From the NCBI GenBank assembly GCA_963971225.1, contig OZ020269.1, positions 21,016,921-21,080,920 of the forward strand: 64,000 nt of DNA, given 5' to 3'. The notes beneath the pieces are model-generated. The model saw only the letters and a list, made by a program, of their open reading frames with translations. It had not been told where the DNA came from and ran no database searches. The DNA comes from Melieria omissa. Lineage: Eukaryota; Arthropoda; Insecta; Diptera; Ulidiidae. Positions 35,470 to 47,450 of this stretch are shown here, piece after piece. Within the stretch, counting starts at the first letter, position 1, and every line of letters begins with the position of its first letter. Position numbers and translations under genes: made by a program.

Positions 35470-36520
35470 TATTTCGTTGCTGTCTTAGATATTTCGTTCG
35501 TGTCAAGGGTGGCTAGCTGGTTTCCGAGGCAATCAGCTGATGGCTTAGATATGTAATGGGTGCAGCGTAGTTCACTAGATTGCTCGTGAAGGACCGTGTC
35601 AACTGCTGTCTGACTACCAAACACACTCTTCGACAGTTAGCTACCGTCTTCAAAATTTCCTTAGTTGAAACATTGGACAGTTAGCTGGAGTCTTAGGGCG
35701 CTAAATGGTGCCTTAGAGAGCTAAGTAGAGTCTTAAACATTTCTCTCAGCTAGCTTATGTCTCACATAGTTCACTGAAGTCTTAAGCAGCTAGTTGGACC
35801 ATTGTACAATTAGATGGTATCTTAGACAGTTAAGTGCCTCACGCCTTGAATATTAAGGCAGTGTTTAAATAGTTGGTTGTCGCCTCAGGTTGTTGGTTTG
35901 GGCATTGGATAGTTAGCTGGTGTCTTAGACTAGTTAACTGGTAACTTGAATAGCTAAGTAGTGCTTCAAACAGTTCTCTTCTATCTTGGATAGTTGACTA
36001 CCGTTTTAAACATTGCAACGATATTTTTAAACGGCTAGTTGAAGAATTGGACAGTTAACAGGTATCTCAGGGAGTTAGCTGGTGTCTTGGATAGCTAAAT
36101 AGTGCTTCAAGTAGTTCATCGCTCTTCTGTGTATGACAGTGTGACACTGAGCTGGTATTCCAGATAGTTAATCCACCAGTAAAGTAAGACACCAGTCTTA
36201 GAAAGTTAGATGGCTCGCGTCTTGGAAGTTAAGGTATTGTCTCAAATAATTGGTTGGTATCTCAGGTAGATAGTTTCAGCATTGAGTAGAGCGCAGGTGT
36301 GCTATACAGTTAGCTGGTAGCTTGTATGCATACAGTCCTCTGCTGTCTTGGATACTTAACTAATGTCTCAAACAGTTCGCTGAAGTCTCAAGCAATTAAT
36401 TAGAACATTGAACAGTCAATCGTTCTTAGACAGTCTATCTGCTGCTTTGGCTGTCGACTTGGATACTAAGGTAGTGTCTCAAACAGTTGGTTGGTGTCTC
36501 AGACAGTGGCGTCTACAATA
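35470..36520. repeat. Highly degenerate short tandem array (tagctggtgtcttaga)
   Basis: Variants of acagttagctggtgtcttagatag, with spacing of roughly 30-60 bp, fill about 1 kb. Examples lie near 35678, 35910, 36075, 36310 and 36490. Divergence is high and higher-order periodicity is blurred. No reading frame is preserved. Confidence 0.7.
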
Positions 36521-38980
36521 CGACTTACGTCTTGTTCAAAAATCCGCAACTGAAAAGAAAAAAACTAACTGATAAACTGGTTGACGGCTTCAATACTTTT
36601 ACGATGCAAAATATTCTCTTCCATATATTCAAATTTCAAGGCCTATCAAAGAAACATTTCCGTTACTCCTTTCTTCAGCCGAGTGCCTTCTGACTTTTAT
36701 CGCTTCTTTATCAACAAATTCAACTTCCGAGTGTCTTCGATTCGCTTGTTCATTCATTTCTAATCTCCACTTTCCAATATATCTTCTTTTCATATTCTTA
36801 ATTCCCTACTACTTATTATTATTTCTATCTCTTTTTCACCTTTACAAATATCCATTTCATTGCACAATTTTATGGTACAGTGTTGCATTAAATATTTTTC
36901 GTACTGTACTATTTTTTTTGTTGCTTAAAAAAAATTCTGCTTTTCACTGAACGTTAGAGTTAAAAATGCTCAAATGTTTGCTCGGAAAATGTTAGTTTAT
37001 GTATGCAAGTTTGTGTTTTTGTTGTTGTCTCCTTAGGTTTTGTTGCTTGCTCGAAAAAAATAATGTTATCAAATTGTTGTCTTGTACGGTATAAAAAATA
37101 GAAAAAGTTTACAAATGGTTTTTCGGAAAAAATGTACGCTTTGTTTGCAAAAATTTCTTAAACTGTTTCATTTGTTATGGAAAATTTACCTTAGCTTTCT
37201 TCATCTGGTTTTTTGTTGTTGTTTGTATTTTGTTAAATTGCTGCTTGAAATATTTTCCATAAAATGTTTGTTTGTTCCTCTAGTGAGTTTTGTTTGGTTT
37301 GGTTTTTTCATTTCTGTTGCCAGCATTTAGGAGTTTCTGGATATGATCTATGTTTAGTTTTGTTTTCGTATTTCTGGAAAATGATTTGCTTTCATTTCAG
37401 CTTTTTCGGCTCTCGGCTGGACCGTTAAATATGCATATGTATAGGTATTTATGTGTAAATATATGTGTGTATATTTTTTTATGATTGTTTATTTTATTTT
37501 ATTATTGTATTGTTTGTTTTTTTGGGGGCTTGTAGTTAATTTTTTTTAGTTTTTTATTGTTTTTAATTTTCTTTGGTAATTGAGAAAACTTTGAGCGCAT
37601 TTTTGTAGGATTTGTAGGATTTAGTGTAATATTTTGGAATTGATTTTCTCGTTTCTTTGAAATGAGAAGAATGCGTTAATGATGCCAAAAGTTCCAATAT
37701 TTTCGAGTTGAGTTTAAAAAGTTTTAGTTTTAATAACAATGTGTGAGTTTAACTAGATTTTAGAGCTTAAATAAGGTTTTCAGAAATTGTGAAGAGGTTT
37801 TTTTGTGAAGAGGTTTTCATTGAATGGATTTTCAAGGATCATATGCAATTTATGTTATAAGAGGAGAGAGGAGAGGAGGAGTGAATAAAACGGCTTATGT
37901 TCGTAGGCGGTATAGGAAAATTGATGTTTAATGGACCATGAAACGGCTTTAAAAAAAGAAAACAAAAATTAAATTCAAGCATATTTTCTACTTGAGAAAA
38001 TCCAACTCAAATAATTCCGTTGGGGAAGGACTTTTCAATTTGTCAGTTTGTGGATAGTCTGTGATTACTTTGAGACCGTTTTCAATTGCCAGTTTGTGGG
38101 ATCCAACAGAGAAAGTACAGAAAGTTTGACTAGTTGAGAAAGTTTCAGAGAAGTACTTAGAAGATTATATTATTTTTTTTTATTTGTTTACTCCACTTGG
38201 GAGTAAAGGGCCTCAACACGGCCATGCCTTTTGTTGGTTACGTAAATCAATTGAAATCTTGCCAGATTTCTTAGGCTCTCATTTTAATGTGTAGTCTCAT
38301 TTTGATACCATTTATGTGGTAACACCAACAAATCAATTGCCGCCTGTATAACTGATCATAATTTAAGAACGGCTCGACCGATTTGACTAATATTTTTTAG
38401 TTGTGATCACAACTGTCAGGGCACAGTTTGGATAAAAGAACATTTTTAGAAAATTCACTGAGAAAGTCAGGGCGTAGTACTTATTTACAAACTAAGATTT
38501 TTAGTTTAACTTTAGAACTATAAGCTAGGAAAGAAAAGAATAGCTTATAAGGAATGAATCTTGGTACAAACTTAGTATTGAGTTGTCTCCTTTGACAGGA
38601 AAAATAAGGTCAGCATTAAAAAAAGGTTGTCTGGATGAAGATAGTTTCCAAAAATCTTACTATGTCAGCAAGTGGAACCTTACTGCCACAAAATCTGAGG
38701 AGTGCCTTCTAATTTGAAAGCCTTTCATATCGATTAGTATGAGCAATATACTATAATATCATTAGAAAAGAACCCCCACTTGAGTCTAAAGAGAGTCAAA
38801 GGGGGGTTTTGGAGTTTAAACCCCTTCTCCCCTTCTCACACCAAACAAAAAATTCTTTATGAAAAATATGGTTTCAAATAGTATTAAGCTCAAAACTTGT
38901 TCGTAAACAACCTCATCGCTCTCCCTCCACCAAATGAAATCGTGGATGCACCACTGAGATATAGTATAGTCTCGAGACCA
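36521..38980. other. Intergenic, no gene seen
   Basis: AT-rich, with T-rich tracts at 36880-37560. Short frames are compositional. No mobile element was recognised with confidence. Confidence 0.45.
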
Positions 38981-39850
38981 TACAAGACGAAATCAAATTT
39001 GTTTCGAGCCAGAATAGTTATATGGATTATTTTACTTCCCAAACTCAAAGTAGAGATTGAGAGAAAAATGTGGATTTTCTACTTGTCTAAATCTAAGTAG
39101 TGACTGAGGGAAAGAGCTTTGATTTCCCACTCAAATTAGAGACTGAGAGAAAATGTGGAATATTTTCAAGCTTACTTCACTTCTCCCACTCTAAATAGAG
39201 ACTGAGGGAAAGATGTGGAATATTTTTAAAATTAAGAAGTTCAGGTTTGATTGAAACCAGAATAATTTGAATGACATTTATATTATTTGAATTACTACTT
39301 TTTCTTTAAAGATTTCTTTAAAGTTAACTATGGCATTGAGTAAAATCAGAAATATCTATCGCTAAGCACTTAGAGACAGAAAGAGAGATCTGGATGACTT
39401 TCAAGACTATTTCACCGCTTCTGCTGTAAGTAGAGACTGAAAGAGAGTTAACTATAGCATTACGTAAAATAAAAAAATGTTCATCTCTAAGTAGAGATTG
39501 AGAGAAAGATTTGTATTATTTTCAGGACTAATTTACTTCCAACCTCTAAGTAGGAAGTAGTTTCGATATAACTTTAGCATTACATGTATCAAATAAAAAA
39601 TCTAATTCCAAGTGGAGACTAAGAAAAATATATAAATTATTGTCAAAACTATTTAACAACTCCTGCTCCAACTGGAGACAGAGTTTTAAGTCAACTATGG
39701 TTTAGTAAAAAAGTAAAAAATCTCCAACTCTAAGTAGAAACTGAAAAATATAAATTATTTTCAAGACTATATTACTTCTCTAACTTCAATTCAAAGACTA
39801 AGAAAGAGTTTCAAATAAACTATGACAACTATGTAAAATCGAAAATATAT
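38981..39850. repeat. Degenerate tandem array (aagtagagactgagagaaag)
   Basis: The phrases aagtagagactgagagaaag and tggaatattttcaagactatt with cacttctcc recur near 39045, 39130, 39190, 39370, 39425, 39485, 39610, 39730 and 39790. Spacing varies, about 60-120 bp. Non-coding. It lies downstream of the Stac 3' end. Confidence 0.75.
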
Positions 39851-40619
39851 GGAACCTTTGGCATTCCGTTGCGAAATGATGTAATAATTGCACACAATTG
39901 ATGTCTGTATTCTTTCCAACTTGCTTTCTGTACAGTTCAATGTGAGTATGTGGTCCTGCAATGATTTTAGTTTTTGCTCATTGCACGACTTGCAGCTATA
40001 CTTTGGTAATTATCGTTAATTTCCAGAGATCAAAATGCAATTTTGACGTTGCAGCTCCGCACACAACTAACACAAGAATCTTCATCTTCTATCCGTTCGT
40101 AGTCCACTGAACCTTTGAAAATTCGATCACCTTGTCTAACTTCTAACTAACATCGTTTACTGTTTCCAATGGTATGGCGTTGTCTCTCTCACACACTTGA
40201 GCGCACCAACAGTGAGCTACTCCCAACTTGTAACCAGCACTTTAGGCCTCCTCGTTCCATCTGAAGCTGGCGCCGGAGCTGTAGTTGTAGTTTGGCTAAA
40301 CCGAAACCGAAAATGAAAATCGTTGCTCGAGAACCGCAACGACGACAACGAATGCAATGCGTGAGGAGAACCGAGGACTGGGTCGAAATGTTGCGTTGCG
40401 TGTGTGCTCGTTCGATGGCGATGCGGTGATGCGGCGATGTTGTGTTCGATGCCGAATGATATGACAAACATTTGTTCCCTTGTTCTGGCTTTGTGCGTGT
40501 GTGCATCTGCGTGTCCGCTGTCCGCTGTTCGCTGTCGCCGCCGTTGCAGCCGCTCGGCCCGCTCAGCCCCCGTGCGCCACCGCCTAGCAACCGCCATACC
40601 ATGGAAAGGTCCAGCACCA
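39851..40619 (-). other. Downstream flank / probable 3' UTR of Stac
   Basis: This follows the second stop (TGA at 40622-40620) on the minus strand. The first 230 bases are GC-rich like the coding sequence, then composition drops. I saw no AATAAA on the minus strand close by, so the 3' end of the transcript is not placed. Confidence 0.4.
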
Positions 40620-43034
40620 TCAGTGCGGAAGCATCAGCGGTCGCGCTGTGCTGGTGAGTTTGTGGCGCGCCAGCGGCTTCTCGCCGTACTCGTCGAACGA
40701 GTACAGCGGCGAAATCTTGAGGCCCGTCTTCTCGGGTATGATCTTGAAGTGGGGCTGCTCGGTGCTGACAATGAGCGGACGCTTCATCGAGTGCATGTAC
40801 TCGGAGTGCGGCGCGCCCAGCGGCCGGCGCGTGCTCGGGACGTTCATTTTCTTGCAAGGCTCAGGTTTGGCTTCGACGTTCATTTGGCAGTTGTGGGGCG
40901 AGTACTTGTTGGGCTTGTAGATCGAGAAGATGTTGTTGATCAGACTCAGCGCCGAGTGGCCGCCAGCGGACGGGTGATGGCCGCCGGCGGTTGGCTGCTG
41001 CGTCTGCACCGCGTGCTCGGGATAGAAGTTGTTGTACTTGTAGGAGGGCAGGGTGTCCGCGGCCGGGTAGACTTTGTGGCCGTAGTTGTAGGCGCGGTGT
41101 AGGGGCGAGCCCGCATGCTCAAAAAAATGAAACTCGCTGGCGTTGTTGGCCTCGGAGCCGGCGGGACCGAGCTGCGGCGGCGACGGCATGCCCTCGAGCA
41201 GCGACTTCTTGATCATCATGCGCTCCTGCTCGCGGTCGTGCATGTCGATCGGCTGGCCGTTGTTGTAGCAGCCGACGTTGACGTTCTTCACCTTGAGATT
41301 GCTCTGCATGTTGCGGCGCTGCATGTCGAGGTCGATGGGGCTGGGCGGCTTCTCCAGCTCCTCCCAGTACTTCTCCAGGTCGATGTTGAAGTCTTCGAGG
41401 TCCATTTCGGTCGAGTCGGAGCAGCTGTCCTCGTCGTAGCGGCTGGGCGGCTGCACCTCGAGCAGGGACTTGCTGCGCGCCGGCCGCCGGTAGGCGGACG
41501 CATAGTGCAGACTTGGGCCCGCGGTGGACAGGTAGCGCTCGTCGTCGTCGAGGAACTTGTCCTGCAGCAGCAGGCGCTCGCGTTCGTCGCGTATGAAGTG
41601 CTCCAGGTCGGTGTCGTAGGCGACGGCGCGGCAGTGCAGGTGCTCCTCCTCCTCGGCGGCCGGATGGTGTCCGGGGCAGTGCAGGCGCGACCGTGGCCTG
41701 GCCATATGGAGCTGTTGCTGGCGGTGGTAGCAATAGTCTTCGGCGGCGCAGCAACAGATCATCGTGGGTGGCGGCGGCGGTGGCTGCTCGCATTCGCGCT
41801 CACGCTCTCGGCCGCGTCCCGAGTGCAGCGAGTAGCGCGAGGCCGCGGCCACACGATGGTTGCCTCGATGATCCTCGATCCAGTCGGCGGCGGCGTGTAG
41901 GTTCCTGTTGCTACCACCACTGGCGCCAGCGCCATACATGCCCGCGGGCGCGCCGCGACTACGCCACGTACGACGTCCCATCGCGCCCCCGCCACCAACA
42001 CCAACACCAACCGCGTAGCCGGGGTAGATCTCGTCCAGCAGGCACTTGGCGTTGGTGCAGTGCTCGCGGGCGCAGCACGGGTGCGCGTCGTGCGCGTACG
42101 CCAGCGCGCTCTCGTCCAGGCTGTTGCTGCAGTAGTAGCCCATGGACTTGCGGAAGGCCTCTTGTTTCTCGCGGCGCGTGTTACCCGCCGGCGGCAGTTC
42201 GTAGTCCATGACGTCGAACGGTGTCGTCTTGGACGTGCTGGCACTGAACGAGTAAGACTTGGGCACATTGGTGCGGTTCTTCAGGATCGACGTGGTGGCG
42301 CCCTCGTAGGCGCTGCCCATCATAAAGCAGCTCTGTGATTTGGGACACTGAAACTCCTTGCAGCTGGTCGAGCGCTGCAGTCCATAGCCCGGCGAGCCTT
42401 CGCCCTCGCCGCGCTTGCCCCTAGCGCCGCTCCCGCTCCCGCTCACGCCGGGCTGGTCATCCAGGTCGTCGGCCACGCCCACGCCCACATAGAACTCGTC
42501 CTGCTCGCGTATGTTGCGCAACTTTCGATACGTGCCGTACTTGATGCAGTCCGGCACATAGTCCTCCTCCAGATCCTCGGAGCGGTTCGAGTAAATATTG
42601 TCCGTGTACCAGGTCGGGTCGAGTTGCTTCGGTTTCGGTTTAGCCGCTTGCATTCTGTCTCGTTTCGATTGACGATAGCTCTCAAAGCAAATATTCTTCA
42701 TTTTCTCCAGCTTCTGTTCGCGAATGCGCTCCCAGTTCTCCCAATTCTTGTCGTTCTTACTTCTACCGTTGGCGGCGTCGGCGCCGTAGCCGTACACGCC
42801 GCCGCTGCCGCCTCCATTGTTCGGCGCATACTCGCCGTTGTAGTCGAGGTTGGTGTTCTTCAGCGTCTGCTCGCCGGAGCGCGCATCCTTGTTGATATTA
42901 TTGTAGCTGGTCGTGCTGCCACCGCTATCGGTGACGACTATCCTTATCCTACGTTTGGTCTTGTCTAGCAGCTTCGACGACAGCAGCGACGACTTTTGCG
43001 GCTTGTCGCGTTCGGCTGGCGGCCCTTCTGGCTG
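40620..43034 (-). CDS. Stac: Stac in-frame extension beyond the TGA (804 codons)
   Basis: Directly after the TGA that ends the second SH3 domain, the same frame stays open for 804 codons to a TGA at 40622-40620. The first in-frame ATG comes only about 112 codons in, so the extension is not obviously an independent gene. Sequence quality argues for real coding. It is GC-rich with coding-like composition. It begins QPEGPPAERDKPQKSS, then has a basic patch (KTKRRIRI), a charged helix-like stretch (NWENWERIREQKLEKMKNIC), histidine/cysteine-rich runs, an acidic DLEDFNIDLEKYWEELEKPP segment, and a distinctive C-terminus near LKISPLYSFDEYGEKPLARH. It is mostly low-complexity and probably disordered, with no known domain. 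Use needs stop readthrough, or an unlikely alternative acceptor at 43031. Confidence 0.75.
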   Translation of the reverse strand, partial: QPEGPPAERDKPQKSSLLSSKLLDKTKRRIRIVVTDSGGSTTSYNNINKDARSGEQTLKNTNLDYNGEYAPNNGGGSGGVYGYGADAANGRSKNDKNWENWERIREQKLEKMKNICFESYRQSKRDRMQAAKPKPKQLDPTWYTDNIYSNRSEDLEEDYVPDCIKYGTYRKLRNIREQDEFYVGVGVADDLDDQPGVSGSGSGARGKRGEGEGSPGYGLQRSTSCKEFQCPKSQSCFMMGSAYEGATTSILKNRTNVPKSYSFSASTSKTTPFDVMDYELPPAGNTRREKQEAFRKSMGYYCSNSLDESALAYAHDAHPCCAREHCTNAKCLLDEIYPGYAVGVGVGGGGAMGRRTWRSRGAPAGMYGAGASGGSNRNLHAAADWIEDHRGNHRVAAASRYSLHSGRGRERERECEQPPPPPPTMICCCAAEDYCYHRQQQLHMARPRSRLHCPGHHPAAEEEEHLHCRAVAYDTDLEHFIRDERERLLLQDKFLDDDERYLSTAGPSLHYASAYRRPARSKSLLEVQPPSRYDEDSCSDSTEMDLEDFNIDLEKYWEELEKPPSPIDLDMQRRNMQSNLKVKNVNVGCYNNGQPIDMHDREQERMMIKKSLLEGMPSPPQLGPAGSEANNASEFHFFEHAGSPLHRAYNYGHKVYPAADTLPSYKYNNFYPEHAVQTQQPTAGGHHPSAGGHSALSLINNIFSIYKPNKYSPHNCQMNVEAKPEPCKKMNVPSTRRPLGAPHSEYMHSMKRPLIVSTEQPHFKIIPEKTGLKISPLYSFDEYGEKPLARHKLTSTARPLMLPH

Positions 43035-43037
43035 TCA
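43035..43037 (-). promoter_or_regulatory. Stac: Putative leaky stop codon (TGA-C)
   Basis: The last SH3 exon ends with codons for YLQEV, then TGA followed by CAG. TGA with C at the next position is the most permissive stop context known for readthrough in flies. The position matches where vertebrate STAC proteins end (a few residues after the SH3), so it is probably the ancestral stop, with a functional extension added downstream. Confidence 0.7.
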
Positions 43038-43124
43038 CACCTCCTGCAGGTACTTGATGGGGCAATAGCCCTGACGATTGTCAGCGGAGCGCACCATAAC
43101 CATCCCGTTCACCTCGTCACCAGT
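43035..43124 (-). CDS. Stac: Stac, exon with end of second SH3 domain
   Basis: The acceptor is tcgtttttcag at 43125. The exon enters in phase 0 from the previous exon across a 79-bp intron. It encodes TGDEVNGMVMVRSADNRQGY then CPIKYLQEV and the TGA. This is the distal half of the second STAC SH3 domain (the G-x-x-P/C-x-x-Y-L-like ending). In the STAC family the SH3 pair binds the voltage-gated calcium channel loop. Confidence 0.9.
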   Translation of the reverse strand, partial: TGDEVNGMVMVRSADNRQGYCPIKYLQEV

Positions 43125-43203
43125 CTGAAAAACGACACAAACAACAAATGCAGTTTAAGTTTTAAATATCGAAAGCAGCGGGAATTGTAGAGCGTCGCGG
43201 CAC

Positions 43204-43398
43204 CTGTATAACAATTTGATCCCTTAGTAAAGTCATATTCTCTCCACGCTCACCATCTGACACTTGCAGATTGTGCGTGACCTGTAGCGGTTTCTCATTG
43301 GCATTCAGACGTACGCAATACTTGGAGGGGAAGTAGCCAACACGCCCCAGCACTTTGCCCTTCCACCAGTCGGGGTCGGATGTGTCGATTACGGTGAC
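43204..43398 (-). CDS. Stac: Stac, exon spanning SH3-1 C-half and SH3-2 N-half
   Basis: 65 codons, phase 0 at both ends, acceptor gttcttttgaacag-type and donor cag/GTG. It contains the core of the first SH3 (VTVIDTSDPDWWKGK, with the paired tryptophans, then GRVGYFPSKYCVRL). A short linker (NANEKP) follows, then the start of the second SH3 (LQVTHNLQVSDGERGENMTL). This two-SH3 arrangement with a very short linker is characteristic of STAC proteins. These stabilise L-type calcium channels at the membrane in muscle and neurons. Confidence 0.93.
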
Positions 43399-43589
43399 CT
43401 GTTCAAAGAGAACAAAATACGAAACGGTTAAACAGGAAATAGTTAAATGAAATAATTAATGGATATGAAGATTTTTAAAAGATTTGTTGATGTAAGTGTA
43501 GAGTAACCAACACTTTTCAAGTGCCCAGAATCGATCCACCAACACATTGAAAGAAACTAGGTTAGGTTATGTTAACCCTTTTGCTACGG

Positions 43590-44480
43590 GATTTTTTTGA
43601 AATTCGGGGTCCAAGGGGCCAAACATGGGTTAAGGTGTTGTATGAAGAAACTTGATCTAATGATTGATAAATTTGATTGACTCAATTTTGGTGAAAATAC
43701 TCCAAATCAAATATAATTCGACACATATTTTTCAGTTTTTTGAAAATCAAAATCTACCGGGGTGCACCAAGGGTTAAGGTTCGTGTAGGGAAAGACTACA
43801 AAAAAAAACCACTTAACTGATTGACCTATTGACTTCAAAGTTGATGAAAACATTTGAACTCAAAAACAGATTGACGCGTGTTTTTAATTTTTTTTTTAAT
43901 CAAAAGTTAAAGAGGCTAACGTTGGGTTAAGAATTTGTAGGAAACCAGAATTTATGGGCCTTTTGACTTCAAACTTAGTGAAAGTAATCTTAGTGAGAAA
44001 TCATTTGACAAGTGTATTTTTTTCGAAAATCAAAATCTGACGGGGTCAACGATGGGTTAAGAGTTTGCTCGTGAAAAGAAATTAATTAAGTGCCCAGTGA
44101 CTTAAAAGTTGGTAAAAGTACTCTAAGTGATAAATACTTCGACACATGTCTTTTCTTTTTTTGAAAATCAAAATCTTACGGGGTCAACAATGGGTTAAAA
44201 TATTGTAAGGTGAAACAAAATTTGGTGGGCCTTTCGACTTTAAGCTTAGTGAAAGTACTTAACATGCGAAATAATTCGATATGTGCTTTTCACTTTTTTG
44301 AAAATCAAAATCTGTTGAGGTCATTGGTGAGTTAAGAGTTGGTATGGAGAAACAAGATTTTACTGGGTCATTTGACTTCGAACTTGGTGAAATTTTTCTC
44401 GGTAAGATAATTTAATACGTGGTTTTTGTGTTTTAGAAAATAAAAATCTGGTGGGGTCAAGAAAGGGTTCAGAAGACTCC
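43590..44480. repeat. Degenerate ~140-bp tandem array, about 6 units
   Basis: The phrase tgaaaatcaaaatct, then cggggtcaacaatgggttaag recurs at about 43742, 43895 (diverged), 44030, 44162, 44302 and 44438. It alternates with ttgacttcaaacttggtgaaa and attcgacacatgt. Non-coding, inside the Stac intron just upstream of an exon. Confidence 0.85.
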
Positions 44481-46369
44481 GTTGACTTGAAACTTGCGTG
44501 CAAAGCCGCAGGGCCCTGCGAGTGTAAAAATATAACATTACAAAACGGGTTTACTTGAATTTGTAAAACTCTTAAACATTCAGTTTATTAATTTTGTATT
44601 CTTTCAAAAACTTGAAAATTTTCCAAGGACCAATAAAAATGTATCTTTGAAACCATAGAGGATTGAGACAAACAAAACAAAACAAACTACTAACCAAAGT
44701 GAAAATTGCCAAAAGTAGGTTTCTGTTCAACGTTGCTCAAATGGCAAATAATTTTTGCCATAGATAACTTTGCTCTAACTGTAAATTAATTTCCGCTGCC
44801 ACTCATAACTAATTCTTGACAAGAAATGTTGTTTCTCTATTGCTGACATTTGCTGGCTTCAGGAGTTTCACGTTTTTAGTGTTCAGCAAACTGAAAATTA
44901 TTTAATGCCACAAGCAACGTTGTGTCATGGCACATTGGAACTTTGATGAAAATATTCCCACAATTTCATACCAAATAAGAACAACAACAACAATACAAAT
45001 GACAAGCACGCGCTTTGATGCGTCCAACTCAGCCACATTAAATCGACTTGGCGCCCTTTTAATTTGAATAGCACTGCCGTCAAAAACTGCCACTGCCAGC
45101 GGCGCAGCAAGTTGTTGAACTTTCACACTGCATCCGGCGCATCCGAATTGAGCGCACAAAAGCGCAAAACCGCCACTGTTTTCGGGCTGCGTGCAGTCGT
45201 TGTCACTGCATTTCCTCCGTTTTTTACGCAGCGCCCCTTTTTTCGCTGCCTGCACCCACTTGGTTTGTTTGTTCGCTCGCTTTGCGTTACGTGTTAGGCG
45301 CTTTTAATACCACTTCTGTTGTTGCTTTTGGGGTTTTTTTATGATTTCATTTATGTTGAGCGCATTTGTTCATTTTGTGTTTCCGCTTCCGTTTGATGTG
45401 ATTGGCGTGAATGTTGTTGGCAGCCGAGAGCGTATCGCGTTGCTGTCAATTGGAAAACTGCACTACGCGCACAGCTGCAGGCACCTGAGGCCGCAAAAAA
45501 GCTCCAAATAATACTACAAAATACAACAACACTACACTAAATGACGAAACATGATGACGAGGTGTCGCAATAGTCAGCGCTGCGAAATGATTGGTTGCAA
45601 TTGTGCCAACTTGCTTCACAGTGCTTCGTATATGAGTTGTTATTATTGCTAATATTGTTGTTGTTAATATTGATTGTTGTTCTTGTAACAGTGTTCATTG
45701 TTGTTGTATTTAATGAAATTGCGCTGATTGTTGGCATCTAAGAGTAATTCGGTTGAGAGTTATGCCAACAAATGCAATGAGTATTTTAGGGAATAGCTGA
45801 AGGGTTATTTGCACACGATTTGTATGCCATGTAAACACCACTTGATTGAACATTTACCAAAGTATACTCTTAGGTAATTTAGCAGCGTGCCGTAATCCTT
45901 GTTTACATACGCAGCGCTTTTCGGTTCGCTTCAATTCGGTTCGGTTCGCTTCAACTGCTACGTGTCGACATTGACTGATGGCCACACAGCGTCGAACGAT
46001 GACTCTTGTTGCACCCTATACATGCGTATGGTATATAATACATATTTGTATATATGTATGTAAAGTATACATGGAATCGGGATAGGATGGGGTTGAATAA
46101 ACCCATAACAAGTTCACAAAAGTGCTTAGAAATTATACAAATTGCTTCATAGCTGCTCAGAAATCGCTCTTAGATGGTTAAATTCTATTACTGACCCCCA
46201 GTAATTTTTCTTCTGAATATTTTTTTGGAACACACTTACCCCCTAACTCCATCCCTTAATGGAGCTACCCTACAAAATAATGGGTTTCTAAAATGGGCTC
46301 CTATTGTTTACCGGTTGCTATCAGACATTTTAATTGTAAAACTGACTCCCAGTTGTGTTCTATTCTCTT

Positions 46370-46760
46370 AAAATAATTTTGTATTTTTTGCAATCTCTGA
46401 GTAAGTCATTCAAATCGGTCCAGTAGTTTACGAGATATAATGCTTCCCATAAGTTGACAACCTCACAACTTTGTTTGCATGAGGGACGCTCCAGGTGGTG
46501 AGGTTTCGAACTTTAAATAGTTTTGTATTTTCTCAGTCAGTTTGCCGATCGCTGAATAAGTCATTCAAATCGGTTTAGTAGTTTACGAGATGTAATACCA
46601 TAAGTTGACAACTTCACAACTTTTTTGTATGGGATGCGCCCCCTGGGGGTAAATTTTTTAACTTTAATTAATTTTGTATTTTTTTGCAGTCAAAAATGTT
46701 GCCAAACTCTGAGTAAGTCATTCAAATCGGTTCAGTAGTTTAAGAGATATGATATTTTCT
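46370..46760. repeat. ~155-bp tandem repeat, about 2.5 units
   Basis: Three occurrences of gagtaagtcattcaaatcgg, followed by a variant of tagtttacgagat, and two of cataagttgacaa, followed by cacaacttt. Spacing is about 155 bp. Divergence is low to moderate. Non-coding. Confidence 0.85.
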
Positions 46761-47353
46761 CGCTTTCTTTAGAACATTTTCTTATGGGCTTCTACAAAGC
46801 AAAACTTCAATTATATAGTCGAAACCCCATTAACTTCCCCATTACACATATCATCGCACATATGATTGTGTAGAACATTCTTCATATTCGGTCTTGACCT
46901 GAACGCAATTTCCTCATCTGTTTATCTTGGAAATAACTTTGAGTTCATTTCGTATTAACACAAACCACAACCGAGTGAACTGTGTTTTTGGTTATGTTGT
47001 TTTTGTTACCATTACATATATTCGTATATATATATCTACAGATATCACACGTGAAGCATTTAATTTTATTGATTTCATGTACTTCAAAACGTAAATGCCA
47101 TAATTAAATGGCATTGCGTGCTGCCACAAAATGCCACCGCAGCGAAAGCGAATAGCTTTAATATTCGATGCTTTTATTAATTAATTCATTTCAATTTGTT
47201 TTCATTAAATAAATACGACTATTAAATTAAATAAGGCTACGTACGACAATTTGTAATTTTATGTAAATATTCTGACTATTTAATTTTGTGACTGTTATTA
47301 AATTTCTGTTGAAGCATTCAATTGTTTAATTTCTCGGAAAATTATTAAAAGAA

Positions 47354-47450
47354 AATATTTATTAAAAATATTTATTCAAATTATTTATTTAAAATATTTA
47401 TTCAAAATATTTATTCAAAATATTTATTCAAAATATTTATTCAAAATATT
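47354..47450. repeat. 13-bp microsatellite-like array (caaaatatttatt)
   Basis: About six tandem units of caaaatatttatt, the last four nearly perfect. Low complexity, no coding content. Confidence 0.9.

Noticed and set aside
40404..42338. Long + strand frames (for example 40404-41102, 41115-41900) with A/V/R-rich proteins
   Set aside because: They are antisense shadows of the GC-rich Stac extension. They are low-complexity, have no domains, and the minus frame is longer and continuous with SH3 exons.
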